A stretch of 64,000 bases of DNA from positions 4,402,001 through 4,466,000 of the forward strand of contig JAHQRK010000001.1 of assembly GCA_019828595.1 (NCBI GenBank), read 5' to 3'. Shown piece after piece: positions 31,175 through 44,597 of this stretch. The position numbers and the translations under genes were made by a program. The notes beneath the pieces were generated by a model. That model was not told where the DNA came from, made no database searches, and saw nothing but the letters and a program-made list of their open reading frames with translations. Each line of letters begins with the position of its first letter. Positions within the stretch are counted from its first letter, which is position 1. The DNA is from Aphanomyces cochlioides. Its lineage: Eukaryota; Oomycota; Saprolegniomycetes; Saprolegniales; Verrucalvaceae.

Positions 31175-34100
31175 GAATTATTGTCAGACTCAGTACCTGT
31201 AGCAAATGATATTTGTGTTATTATCATTTCATACAGGTTCACCTCCAAACTCATTAATGTTCTATGGTCTGGCCGACGTATAAACTAATACTCATGACAA
31301 TTGATACTTTCAACTATTGATTTACACAGGTTTACCTGCCACAACCAATACGTCACTTCAACATGAGCTATCGAATGCATCGGTGCCAGATCTTCAACCA
31401 ATGCACGATGGTCAGCATTGAGGATACAGGTATGTTGTATTGATCCACCATCACCATCATGTGTCCACTGCTAACTACTCGAATAGACAACGATCTCGTA
31501 AATCACAGCAACTGTGGTGACAAAGCCGGCTGCAAGCTGGTCCCACAACTTTGGCACGGGATTAAAACTTTGTGGTTGATGCAGAGCTACACCAGACACA
31601 ATCGTTGTCTCGACTCTTCATTCCTTGCAGCGTGTGTGGCTGTGCAAACAATGGAGAGTCGTGACAATGCTTTGATTTTACCTGTTGCAATTCAAACGTG
31701 CAAGTTAGTATGCACTCTAGGTACATGTACATTTCGTGACTGAAGATGGCGAACTACCACGAGGCGGAGGTTTTAAGGACTAGTGGTTCATGTGGACTTG
31801 CAACATGGATCTTTAGACTGTCCAATGCAGCGGTTCGTACTGAACGTTAAGGCTTAATTGCGATTAGAATCGAGGTAGAGTACTCTGCCCACTACTAGAC
31901 ATGCATGACGTCAAAATCTGGCGTGTGGTATTTGGGACGCCAGTTCAGCGACAGCCGAAAGAGAGTGAAAGGAATTGTTTATGACTGGACTGCCAAACGA
32001 ACAGAAGCCCGTCCTCGATATGTATGACATTTTATTCAAGATTACACGACTCAAGACTAGTCCATGCTATAGCAGCGATGAAATATCAATGAAAACCTAC
32101 TGCTTCGTTCCTTTTCCACTTGTCTTATCGGTCGTGTACTGAATCAAATATAGGTTTGAATACAAGACATTCAAGTCCTTGGAAAATACGTGAATCCGAG
32201 CCGTGTTAGTCATGAATCACGCTTTGGATATGCAATACTGCATTGAAAGATTAAAGAACCAGAGTACTTGGAAACAATCAAAAACTATAATCATTTTCTG
32301 TGGAGTGACAGAGGACGGATATTCCAAGGAACTGACAGAAACCAAGATACATTTTCATGAAGGCATTTCCGTTATTGTTCGCAATGGACCAAGTCGTTAA
32401 TATTGCAGACGCCAGATTACTCAGTAAATCATGGCTCGTGCAGTAAATATCTCTCTCAAACAACATTTGACTTTGAACAGAGCCAGGGATCTATGAAGCT
32501 CAATGCCTCGTCAGATGCCACACGGCTCGTTGTGAACTTGTCCTCCAATTTCCCATGTAGTTTTTGGATAGCTCTGTTCCTAGAGCAACCGTCAGAACGA
32601 GCCACTTATCATTTGAAATCTTTATTTGCTGAATCATGAAGAAGGCCAAGTTCTGCAACAAGTTAGCGACGGATCTACTTGTCCAAGTTGCGTTTTGTAT
32701 CCAAGATTGGCCAGATATCATTTCCTTCCTTTCAATTTTGCGTCTTTGGACCTCTGGTGCTTATCAATCTTTCGTACTTGTGCAATGTCCGCTGTTTAGG
32801 TCATGTTCATGAAACAAATGGCTACCAAAGCAATGCGAGTTTAGCATTATTTCTTCTTGCCCTGCGCATCAAACGAAGAATTGTATAAGATTTTGAGACG
32901 AATAGAGATTTCAAAGATGAATTCATCACAATGAGGTTGAATTTAAGGGCATTGCCATGCATGATCCCTTGACGATGTAAGATTGCAACAAACGGCTCAA
33001 ATGAATTGAAATCGACCTTTGGACAACGAGCTTGTTGGACAACAAATTTGTGAAAAATCAACATTTGGTCGTAATGTCCATCATCTCAACAAAATAGCAT
33101 TCATTGGTCGATGTTATGAGAGGTCAACACCAATGAAACCAAATTGGTGGACCCTGCTTACCAACTTGCTCAGGACGCAAGAAATGCACTCATGCCAAAG
33201 GAAATAGTAAAGCGATAGCGTTTTACTGTGGATCACAATGTAAATTTGCAAGTGCGTGTTCCGTCATACATGCTTTGACAACAAACAATATCTTTGAGAC
33301 AATGTAAACCGACATTGTAACAAGAATTTGTGATGAACTGCATGCTTTATCGATAGGGAATTTTAGACCCTCTGCGCACTAAACTCTCAAGCAGTCACGC
33401 ATGTTTCGGAATATGGAATATTTTCTCAAAAGACAAAGACTACGTCGTGAAAAGTGCGAAGTCATTCGGGCTCTTTCCTAACCTTTCTCTCCACAAACAT
33501 AATCATGCCCAGTGCATTCTTGGATGACATTTCTTCACTCTAGAGTATGGAGCATTCACCGAGATTTTGTACTTTCAATAACATGAGCTGACTTTCGATG
33601 CGCCTAAATACTGGACATGCCAATATGTTCAGTAAGGGACCATTCACGCACGTTTGGCTTTTTCGCTGTGCAGTCTTTTTATGTTGCATAGAATGCTGCA
33701 ACTAAAATGAATTGTAATTGACAACTCAATATCCTCGGGTCATTTGATTACTATTCCATCGCATGTTCATTTCTGTGTGCAATTTCGATTTACACAAAAA
33801 CAAGACGTTTCTTGAATTCTTGCACGAAGCAAGTTCAATGTAGAATGGACTGTGCGAGGAAAGTTGTAATATCTATTTTACATTTATCAAGCGTGCAGCT
33901 TGTTTGTGGTGGTGTCGAAGTCATGTGTGACTGCTTTCCTTGGGCTATTCGAAGGTTGGCCAATGAAAATTGAGTTCTATTGGAGATAATGTTATTCGAA
34001 CGAAACAATCGACATAAAGAGCAGTGTCGTCCAGTTGCTGGGGGGTGCCAATACTTATCCCTTTCTTCACGCAAGAATTCTTAGGAACTGTGGAAATGAC

Positions 34101-36927
34101 AAGTGGTGGTTTCCCATTCACAAGACGAACCATGAGACTGTCCAAGTCAGTGGCCCGTAATGGACGTTTATGATGAGCATAATAACAATATCACTACTCA
34201 TATGTGGAATCCAGCTTTCCATGACTTCACACCAGGTGGATGCAATCGGAGATCGACTGACATTCAGTCATAGCCTTGAAGATTTTCATTGAAAGTGCCA
34301 GAGACTGGACAGTCAAACGAATAGACACCGAGGATAATAGTACAATAAATCTACAAGATAATCCCATTTTTCATCACCGAATTTGATTTCACTCAGATAT
34401 AATGGTAGTAATCTAGTATTCAATCTTCAAATTTGCTTTTTCCAGCGGTCGTATGGCATCAATAGATGTGGAAATGCACCTTGTCTCGACATTCATGAGC
34501 AAGTCGATCTGAATCATGAAGATTTTTTCAGTGTTCATAGAAAATATCAAGCCCGACAAAAGACAGGGAAAGCTATCAATCGGTATAAACAGACACCATC
34601 ACTTACTCGTGGACTCTATACTTCACCAAATCATCCATTAGTGGTGTGAAATACACGGGACAGGAAACAAATTGTTTTGTCAATGTTACCAGCTTGCGCT
34701 CGCGTCGGGCAGCAATTCAAGTACTGGTTTGACAAACTTCAAGTTCTTGGAAAAGAGTCAAAACAAGATGTACTTAAAGAAATCACATTGTTGTTCGATA
34801 TCGTATTTGCTACAGATCACGACTTGGATATATAATACTGTATTTCATTAAACTGTTGATGTTTTGACAGCCAATATTAGATTGAGCCAATATAAGCCAA
34901 CCTTGTAGTATTTACAACATGCTGAAAATAAAGCACCCATGCAATGCATGTACAACTGGACAAAGTCAATTATCACACTGCAGTGGTTGCAGACACAGCA
35001 TGATGACGCCTCGAGTGTGCAGATCTGAACTGGCAAACAAATAGGAATACGTCAAAAGTTATAGAATACAAATGCAGTCACTGGTTCTTGCTGAGATTTT
35101 GGAATATCAAGTTATGAATTGATGCAGGGGGCATTTACATGGTTATTTGAATGACGCATCGCCCTGTATACGCGTACGCTTGGGAATGATATTTTTGAAA
35201 TGATTGAGTTCGTGGAGACCCATCGACAATACGAGACAGGCTTCAAATTCGACCAAGTTTCCTTGGACACGGCAAAATACCCGAGAAAACAATGTAAACT
35301 AGATAGCCCGAGCATACAACTCGGGAAAATGGGAAACGTCGAGGAAATCAACTTGCAAATTCTTGCGTCAAAATCCAGGTTTCTGAAATTAAATTGTTTT
35401 ACCATAACATTTTGACCACCACAGATTTAGTGCAAGATTCCGTGTGAGCAAAGCATTGCTAATGCTCGCCATTTTCTGGATTCGTCGAGCTCAGGGTCAG
35501 TACGAAATCAAATTTGTTACTTGCTGAAGACAGTGACTGATCAAGTCTTGTGTCCGTCTCAATGACAGTGTCAAGATATATCGTGGCCCCGCGAGAGGAG
35601 TTCCGTCAGCGGTAGACGTCGATACATATTCAAGAAGTCGACAAAACACGGTCGACAGAATAATGGTGCAACTCATTGATCAGTCCCAGAACTCCACAGT
35701 ATTTCAAGGCATCTAACATATTCTCTGATGGGGACAATTCAGTCAGTTGTACCACCAGCAAATCTGTCGTAAAAGAAATTTCCAGCATGCCACGTCAAAC
35801 TTTTTAGCTGATCTCGTGAGCGATGCCAAGATGATTGTGCCATTTGGTCGGGTCTAAGAGGTCAGTAGTGGTCATTCCTAAAGTGGTGTGTTCTAGCTAT
35901 TGAATTCAAATTGTCCATGCAACAATCACGTAATTTGAAACTTGTCCAAGGGGCCATTGGATTTCATATAACATGGGAACACACGAAGAAAAATTTTGGA
36001 ATCGATAGGGTGGGCGTGATTTCAATGCCACAGACCAACACAGAAATTCACCCGTGAATCAGCATGCAACCCTGACTTCAGCAATTCAAAATGAAATACC
36101 AGCACACAATTCCGAAAGCATTTGACGTATTGCAAGATGAGCAGTATAGTGGCGGCCTTCGCAAGTAAGCAAATTCAGTATTTTGCATCGAATACACTTT
36201 ACGACAAGTATTTCTCTCGTTTCCAAAATGATTTGATTTGAATGCCAAAAATGTCCTCAACATCCAAAGAGGGAGATTCACTGACTTGGTAGGATTCAAA
36301 TGATTTCCTCAACATCAAGGGGTCCAAATCCGAAATCTATTGCATTGACACTTTTTGTTTGGATTGAATCGATGCACCACGTCGACTGGCAAGCTACCAC
36401 CATCGTATCATGAGCAAAGTTGTTTGAACACGAATCATCAGACTTGGCCACGAAACATCGAAATAAGAGTTGTGCATATTCAATGCACCATATTGAGCAA
36501 ATTCTATCAATCATAAGCAATGATTTGCTTACAAGAGTCACCGTCTACGCGAGCTCCCATTGTCAAACACTGGTGAGCTTGGAGATCTGCCGTCTTCAAT
36601 TGAAGGCCGAGTCGAAATAGTTGGCAGTGGAGACACGACGGCGGTGGTGGATCAATTCAACCAACTGATGTCCTCACAGTTGATCATCGTGCTTTCGTTG
36701 ATGGGAAGAGGAGTCACTTGTAGCGCTTCGACAGTTTTTGTTGAAGTGAATTATGGATTGTGGCAGGTAGTCCTGTTTAAATGCATATCACAAAATATCA
36801 TATAATGCAGATATTGGTTTATACGTCGTCCAGACCATAGAACATTAATGAGTCTGGAGGTGAACCTGCATAAAATCATATTCATGTAAATATCATTGGA
36901 TACAGGTATTCATTATGACGATGAATT

Positions 36928-37050
36928 ATCCGGAAAACACGATAACCTCGCTTTAGTGAGATGAAGGTGTAGTCATTCTTCTTCCAAATACAAATATCCT
37001 TTGTATAGTGACAATGAGACACTAAACCAAAGTAATCTTGTTTTCCGGTT
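36928..37050. repeat. CCGGAAA miniature element, copy 2
   Basis: ATCCGGAAAACACGATAACC to CTTGTTTTCCGG; inner inverted repeat of about 29 bases. Confidence 0.7.
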
Positions 37051-37120
37051 GATTGACACGCAATCCTCCAGTCAGCGGCACATTCTTTTCATGTCGACTC
37101 TTGTTGTTGGAGACACCAAT

Positions 37121-37862
37121 GGACGACTGCCAAAAATCTCGCAAATGAAAATTTCTTCTGGTTTTTCGTGAGACATTTTTCAAATAAAAGTACGCACACA
37201 AATTTGCGAAGACCAAAAAATTGTCTTAGCAAAATTTGCGATTTGCGAGAGACTCACGCATTTTATACTCCCAAATTTAATATACAAAATCTAGTTTTGA
37301 GGGAATTCGTTTTCTAAACGGCGTTGAGGTGGCCAAGGAAAGTGGGCGGGGCAAAGCGTGGCGTGGGCTTTCTGTAGACGCTCTACTAGAACAAACAAAG
37401 TTCGTCCTTCCACTAGGGAGGAATGGCTGGGAAAAAGTGGAGGAGAAACAGTAGCGATGAAGTAGGGCTCGTCCTGCGACGCATACCAAGCAGAATCCTG
37501 CTGATTCTTGAGAAGGGCACCTGAATATATGAAGTTTCTTTCACGCAACATTTCACGTAGCCTGAGCATCATGAAGGAGTACCGTTGACGCTGGCGCCGC
37601 GCTCTTTTCAGGAGCATGGCCTGGACAAGAAGCGACTCCATTGATATTGGCTCTCGCTACCAGATAATGTAGCCAATAGAAATCTATAAAGTCATATTTT
37701 TATCCAATGAAAATCATTTAAATATGTAATTTGTGTGATTTTTGGTGGAAATCATTGGATTTTTTCATCCCCCAAATTGGACTGGTAAAGAAAAAAATAC
37801 ACTGTATCCGGACACACAAATTTAAATGCGAAAGGCGTTTGCGAGATTTTTGGCAGTCGTCC
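37121..37862. mobile_element. Deletion derivative of a PIF/Harbinger transposon
   Basis: 742 bases with terminal inverted repeats GGACGACTGCCAAAAATCTC and a 3-base direct duplication AAT (37,118-37,120 and 37,863-37,865). The empty paralogous site at 38,072-38,170 has a single AAT, which defines the insertion exactly. Confidence 0.88.
37291..37641 (-). pseudogene. Harbinger transposase N-terminal fragment
   Basis: Reads REMLRERNFIYSGALLKNQQ and DSAWYASQDEPYFIATVSPP, matching the N-terminal part of the transposase at 669-1,817 (ALKERNFVHAVSLLKQQQQS). The DDE domain is deleted. Confidence 0.7.
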
Positions 37863-38071
37863 AATGGATAGATCAAAACACTGCATCGAATAGACCATGT
37901 TAAACACACATGTGCTAAAACGTCGGGGAAGAAATGCGTGGTATGTGAACGAATGGCTGCCTGTGCACGGGATAAAAAACGACGAGCTTGCTCAATCATT
38001 GCTCGTAAACGATCTCACCACAATACTGTAGTCCTAAATTGATACATTAGAAATCTGGTATTTTCAGCAAT

Positions 38072-38170
38072 CCGGCACATTCTTTTCGTGTCGACTCTAT
38101 CGTTGTTGGAGACACCAATGCATAGATCAAAACTCTGCATCGAATAGACCATGTTAAACACACATGTGCT
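38072..38170 (+). repeat. Empty-site paralogue of the Harbinger insertion
   Basis: GGCACATTCTTTTCGTGTCG..GGAGACACCAATGCATAGAT continues to CACACATGTGCTA, the same flanks as 37,075-37,120 plus 37,863-37,920 but with no insert. Confidence 0.85.
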
Positions 38171-38596
38171 AGATTGGTTTTATTCATTACTTGGAACCCC
38201 CTCTTGAGCTGTCAAGAGTGTGGCACAGCACTGTTCATACTTGCTGTCGGTGGGAGGTCCTTTTTGAACACCACCATATTAGTGGAGAAGACTACGAAGC
38301 GACACAGATTGGTCTTCGTTCATATAGCAGGCCTCAACGTGACTTGCAGTAAGCTTTGGTCAGTGCCTCTTGGAGATTCTGCACTGGCTGGCACTTGGTT
38401 CATCAAAGCTAGGGCAACAACGGTGGAGTTGTCGCCAAGCAATCTTCACGATTCAAAACGAGTACAATCTGAAATTGTATTGAATGTGGTGTGGCCTCGC
38501 AGCCATTGCGATTTGAGATGATAACTGGTGGAGAATGGGCCTGGAGGCGGCGAACCTGCGTCATGTTTCATGAGCTTTCCGAATTGCGTGTCAATC

Positions 38597-38719
38597 AACC
38601 GGAAAACAAGATTACTTTGGTTTAGTGTCTCATTGTCACTATACAAAGGATATTTGTATTTGGAAGAAGAATGACTACACCTTCATCTCACTAAAGCGAG
38701 GTTATCGTGTTTTCCGGAT
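38597..38719. repeat. CCGGAAA miniature element, copy 3
   Basis: Mirror of 36,928-37,050. Confidence 0.7.
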
Positions 38720-41700
38720 AATTCATCGTCATAATGAATGCCTGTATCCAATGATATTTACATGAATATGATTTTATGCAGGTTCACCTCCAGACTCATT
38801 AATGTTCTATGGTCTGGACGACGTATAAACCAATATCTGCATTATATGATATTTTGTGATATGCATTTAAACAGGACTACCTGCCACAATCCATAATTCA
38901 CTTCAACAAAAACTGTCGAAGCGCTACAAGTGACTCCTCTTCCCATCAACGAAAGCACGATGATCAACTGTGAGGACATCAGTTGGTTGAATTGATCCAC
39001 CACCGCCGTCGTGTCTCCACTGCCAACTATTTCGACTCGGCCTTCAATTGAAGACGGCAGATCTCCAAGCTCACCAGTGTTTGACAATGGGAGCTCGCGT
39101 AGACGGTGACTCTTGTAAGCAAATCATTGCTTATGATTGATAGAAGTTGCTCAATATGGTGCATTGAATATGCACAACTCTTATTTCGATGTTTCGTGGT
39201 CAAGTCTGATGATTCGTGTTCAAACAACTTTGCTCATGATACGATGGTGGTAGCTTGCCAGTCGACGTGGTGCATCGATTCAATCCAAACAAAAAGTGTC
39301 AATGCAATAGATTTCGGATTTGGACCCCTTGATGTTGAGGAAATCATTTGAATCCTACCAAGTCAGTGAATCTCCCTCTTTGGATGTTGAGGACATTTTT
39401 GGCATTCAAATCAAATCATTTTGGAAACGAGAGAAATACTTGTCGTAAAGTGTATTCGATGCAAAATACTGAATTTGCTTACTTGCGAAGGCCGCCACTA
39501 TACTGCTCATCTTGCAATACGTCAAATGCTTTCGGAATTGTGTGCTGGTATTTCATTTTGAATTGCTGAAGTCAGGGTTGCATGCTGATTCACGGGTGAA
39601 TTTCTGTGTTGGTCTGTGGCATTGAAATCACGCCCACCCTATCGATTCCAAAATTTTTCTTCGTGTGTTCCCATGTTATATGAAATCCAATGGCCCCTTG
39701 GACAAGTTTCAAATTACGTGATTGTTGCATGGACAATTTGAATTCAATAGCTAGAACACACCACTTTAGGAATGACCACTACTGACCTCTTAGACCCGAC
39801 CAAATGGCACAATCATCTTGGCATCGCTCACGAGATCAGCTAAAAAGTTTGACGTGGCATGCTGGAAATTTCTTTTACGACAGATTTGCTGGTGGTACAA
39901 CTGACTGAATTGTCCCCATCAGAGAATATGTTAGATGCCTTGAAATACTGTGGAGTTCTGGGACTGATCAATGAGTTGCACCATTATTCTGTCGACCGTG
40001 TTTTGTCGACTTCTTGAATATGTATCGACGTCTACCGCTGACGGAACTCCTCTCGCGGGGCCACGATATATCTTGACACTGTCATTGAGACGGACACAAG
40101 ACTTGATCAGTCACTGTCTTCAGCAAGTAACAAATTTGATTTCGTACTGACCCTGAGCTCGACGAATCCAGAAAATGGCGAGCATTAGCAATGCTTTGCT
40201 CACACGGAATCTTGCACTAAATCTGTGGTGGTCAAAATGTTATGGTAAAACAATTTAATTTCAGAAACCTGGATTTTACGCAAGAATTTGCAAGTTGATT
40301 TCCTCGACGTTTCCCATTTTCCCGAGTTGTATGCTCGGGCTATCTAGTTTACATTGTTTTCTCGGGTATTTTGCCGTGTCCAAGGAAACTTGGTCGAATT
40401 TGAAGCCTGTCTCGTATTGTCGATGGGTCTCCACGAACTCAATCATTTCAAAAATATCATTCCCAAGCGTACGCGTATACAGGGCGATGCGTCATTCAAA
40501 TAACCATGTAAATGCCCCCTGCATCAATTCATAACTTGATATTCCAAAATCTCAGCAAGAACCAGTGACTGCATTTGTATTCTATAACTTTTGACGTATT
40601 CCTATTTGTTTGCCAGTTCAGATCTGCACACTCGAGGCGTCATCATGCTGTGTCTGCAACCACTGCAGTGTGATAATTGACTTTGTCCAGTTGTACATGC
40701 ATTGCATGGGTGCTTTATTTTCAGCATGTTGTAAATACTACAAGGTTGGCTTATATTGGCTCAATCTAATATTGGCTGTCAAAACATCAACAGTTTAATG
40801 AAATACAGTATTATATATCCAAGTCGTGATCTGTAGCAAATATGATATCGAACAACAATGTGATTTCTTTAAGTACATCTTGTTTTGACTCTTTTCCAAG
40901 AACTTGAAGTTTGTCAAACCAGTACTTGAATTGCTGCCCGACGCGAGCGCAAGCTGGTAACATTGACAAAACAATTTGTTTCCTGTCCCGTGTATTTCAC
41001 ACCACTAATGGATGATTTGGTGAAGTATAGAGTCCACGAGTAAGTGATGGTGTCTGTTTATACCGATTGATAGCTTTCCCTGTCTTTTGTCGGGCTTGAT
41101 ATTTTCTATGAACACTGAAAAAATCTTCATGATTCAGATCGACTTGCTCATGAATGTCGAGACAAGGTGCATTTCCACATCTATTGATGCCATACGACCG
41201 CTGGAAAAAGCAAATTTGAAGATTGAATACTAGATTACTACCATTATATCTGAGTGAAATCAAATTCGGTGATGAAAAATGGGATTATCTTGTAGATTTA
41301 TTGTACTATTATCCTCGGTGTCTATTCGTTTGACTGTCCAGTCTCTGGCACTTTCAATGAAAATCTTCAAGGCTATGACTGAATGTCAGTCGATCTCCGA
41401 TTGCATCCACCTGGTGTGAAGTCATGGAAAGCTGGATTCCACATATGAGTAGTGATATTGTTATTATGCTCATCATAAACGTCCATTACGGGCCACTGAC
41501 TTGGACAGTCTCATGGTTCGTCTTGTGAATGGGAAACCACCACTTGTCATTTCCACAGTTCCTAAGAATTCTTGCGTGAAGAAAGGGATAAGTATTGGCA
41601 CCCCCCAGCAACTGGACGACACTGCTCTTTATGTCGATTGTTTCGTTCGAATAACATTATCTCCAATAGAACTCAATTTTCATTGGCCAACCTTCGAATA

Positions 41701-44472
41701 GCCCAAGGAAAGCAGTCACACATGACTTCGACACCACCACAAACAAGCTGCACGCTTGATAAATGTAAAATAGATATTACAACTTTCCTCGCACAGTCCA
41801 TTCTACATTGAACTTGCTTCGTGCAAGAATTCAAGAAACGTCTTGTTTTTGTGTAAATCGAAATTGCACACAGAAATGAACATGCGATGGAATAGTAATC
41901 AAATGACCCGAGGATATTGAGTTGTCAATTACAATTCATTTTAGTTGCAGCATTCTATGCAACATAAAAAGACTGCACAGCGAAAAAGCCAAACGTGCGT
42001 GAATGGTCCCTTACTGAACATATTGGCATGTCCAGTATTTAGGCGCATCGAAAGTCAGCTCATGTTATTGAAAGTACAAAATCTCGGTGAATGCTCCATA
42101 CTCTAGAGTGAAGAAATGTCATCCAAGAATGCACTGGGCATGATTATGTTTGTGGAGAGAAAGGTTAGGAAAGAGCCCGAATGACTTCGCACTTTTCACG
42201 ACGTAGTCTTTGTCTTTTGAGAAAATATTCCATATTCCGAAACATGCGTGACTGCTTGAGAGTTTAGTGCGCAGAGGGTCTAAAATTCCCTATCGATAAA
42301 GCATGCAGTTCATCACAAATTCTTGTTACAATGTCGGTTTACATTGTCTCAAAGATATTGTTTGTTGTCAAAGCATGTATGACGGAACACGCACTTGCAA
42401 ATTTACATTGTGATCCACAGTAAAACGCTATCGCTTTACTATTTCCTTTGGCATGAGTGCATTTCTTGCGTCCTGAGCAAGTTGGTAAGCAGGGTCCACC
42501 AATTTGGTTTCATTGGTGTTGACCTCTCATAACATCGACCAATGAATGCTATTTTGTTGAGATGATGGACATTACGACCAAATGTTGATTTTTCACAAAT
42601 TTGTTGTCCAACAAGCTCGTTGTCCAAAGGTCGATTTCAATTCATTTGAGCCGTTTGTTGCAATCTTACATCGTCAAGGGATCATGCATGGCAATGCCCT
42701 TAAATTCAACCTCATTGTGATGAATTCATCTTTGAAATCTCTATTCGTCTCAAAATCTTATACAATTCTTCGTTTGATGCGCAGGGCAAGAAGAAATAAT
42801 GCTAAACTCGCATTGCTTTGGTAGCCATTTGTTTCATGAACATGACCTAAACAGCGGACATTGCACAAGTACGAAAGATTGATAAGCACCAGAGGTCCAA
42901 AGACGCAAAATTGAAAGGAAGGAAATGATATCTGGCCAATCTTGGATACAAAACGCAACTTGGACAAGTAGATCCGTCGCTAACTTGTTGCAGAACTTGG
43001 CCTTCTTCATGATTCAGCAAATAAAGATTTCAAATGATAAGTGGCTCGTTCTGACGGTTGCTCTAGGAACAGAGCTATCCAAAAACTACATGGGAAATTG
43101 GAGGACAAGTTCACAACGAGCCGTGTGGCATCTGACGAGGCATTGAGCTTCATAGATCCCTGGCTCTGTTCAAAGTCAAATGTTGTTTGAGAGAGATATT
43201 TACTGCACGAGCCATGATTTACTGAGTAATCTGGCGTCTGCAATATTAACGACTTGGTCCATTGCGAACAATAACGGAAATGCCTTCATGAAAATGTATC
43301 TTGGTTTCTGTCAGTTCCTTGGAATATCCGTCCTCTGTCACGCCACAGAAAATGATTATAGTTTTTGATTGTTTCCAAGTACTCTGGTTCTTTAATCTTT
43401 CAATGCAGTATTGCATATCCAAAGCGTGATTCATGACTAACACGGCTCGGATTCACGTATTTTCCAAGGACTTGAATGTCTTGTATTCAAACCTATATTT
43501 GATTCAGTACACGACCGATAAGACAAGTGGAAAAGGAACGAAGCAGTAGGTTTTCATTGATATTTCATCGCTGCTATAGCATGGACTAGTCTTGAGTCGT
43601 GTAATCTTGAATAAAATGTCATACATATCGAGGACGGGCTTCTGTTCGTTTGGCAGTCCAGTCATAAACAATTCCTTTCACTCTCTTTCGGCTGTCGCTG
43701 AACTGGCGTCCCAAATACCACACGCCAGATTTTGACGTCATGCATGTCTAGTAGTGGGCAGAGTACTCTACCTCGATTCTAATCGCAATTAAGCCTTAAC
43801 GTTCAGTACGAACCGCTGCATTGGACAGTCTAAAGATCCATGTTGCAAGTCCACATGAACCACTAGTCCTTAAAACCTCCGCCTCGTGGTAGTTCGCCAT
43901 CTTCAGTCACGAAATGTACATGTACCTAGAGTGCATACTAACTTGCACGTTTGAATTGCAACAGGTAAAATCAAAGCATTGTCACGACTCTCCATTGTTT
44001 GCACAGCCACACACGCTGCAAGGAATGAAGAGTCGAGACAACGATTGTATCTGGTGTAGCTCTGCATCAACCACAAAGTTTTAATCCCGTGCCAAAGTTG
44101 TGGGACCAGCTTGCAGCCGGCTTTGTCACCACAGTTGCTGTGATTTACGAGATCGTTGTCTATTCGAGTAGTTAGCAGTGGACACATGATGGTGATGGTG
44201 GATCAATACAACATACCTGTATCCTCAATGCTGACCATCGTGCATTGGTTGAAGATCTGGCACCGATGCATTCGATAGCTCATGTTGAAGTGACGTATTG
44301 GTTGTGGCAGGTAAACCTGTGTAAATCAATAGTTGAAAGTATCAATTGTCATGAGTATTAGTTTATACGTCGGCCAGACCATAGAACATTAATGAGTTTG
44401 GAGGTGAACCTGTATGAAATGATAATAACACAAATATCATTTGCTACAGGTACTGAGTCTGACAATAATTCA

Positions 44473-44594
44473 TCCGGAAAACAAGACTACCTCGCTTTAG
44501 TGCGATTATGGGGTGATCAATCTCTTTCAAAACGCAAATATTCTCCCAAAAGCGACATTGAGACACTAAACCGAGGTATTACTCTTTCCGGATA
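44473..44594. repeat. CCGGAAA miniature element, copy 4
   Basis: Mirror of 31,053-31,174, directly beside the truncated 5'-nucleotidase copy. Confidence 0.7.
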
Positions 44595-44597
44595 ATT

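Larger units (their letters stand above)
31053..37050. mobile_element. Candidate 6-kb composite element with ~450-base inverted ends
   Basis: Within the arm, 31,053-31,500 and the reverse complement of about 36,600-37,050 align at roughly 75-80% (ACCTCCA.ACTCATTAATGTT, TATGGTCTGG.CGACGTATAA and flanks). Each end carries a CCGGAAA miniature element outermost. The interior is AT-rich with traces of decayed duplication: GACTGGAC..CAAACGAA.AGA occurs at about 31,985 and 34,305, and CTTGGATATxxAATACTG at about 32,223 and 34,824. No intact ORF above about 130 codons. The unit looks like a mobile or amplified element whose coding part has decayed; its class is unknown. Confidence 0.5.
30507..37064. 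repeat. Palindrome 1, left arm (6,558 bases)
   Basis: Reverse complement of 38,583-45,139: coordinates pair to a constant sum (75,646-75,647) from end to end. I noticed only about five substitutions and one single-base indel (near 35,375) between 30,660 and 37,064, so identity is above 99.8% there. The outermost 120 bases (30,507-30,625) are less alike (7 differences in 151). Content: broken 5'-nucleotidase copy, then a 6-kb AT-rich unit without credible genes. Confidence 0.97.
37065..38582. other. Palindrome 1 spacer
   Basis: 1,518 unpaired bases between the arms. It holds a Harbinger-derived element (37,121-37,862) and, further on, a second copy of the sequence flanking that element but without it (38,072-38,170). 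A 115-codon frame at 38,174-38,521 is not recognised and probably not coding. Confidence 0.85.

Noticed and set aside
38174..38521. 115-codon plus-strand frame in the palindrome 1 spacer
   Set aside because: No domain, no homologue in the window and no supporting splice or signal features; likely chance.
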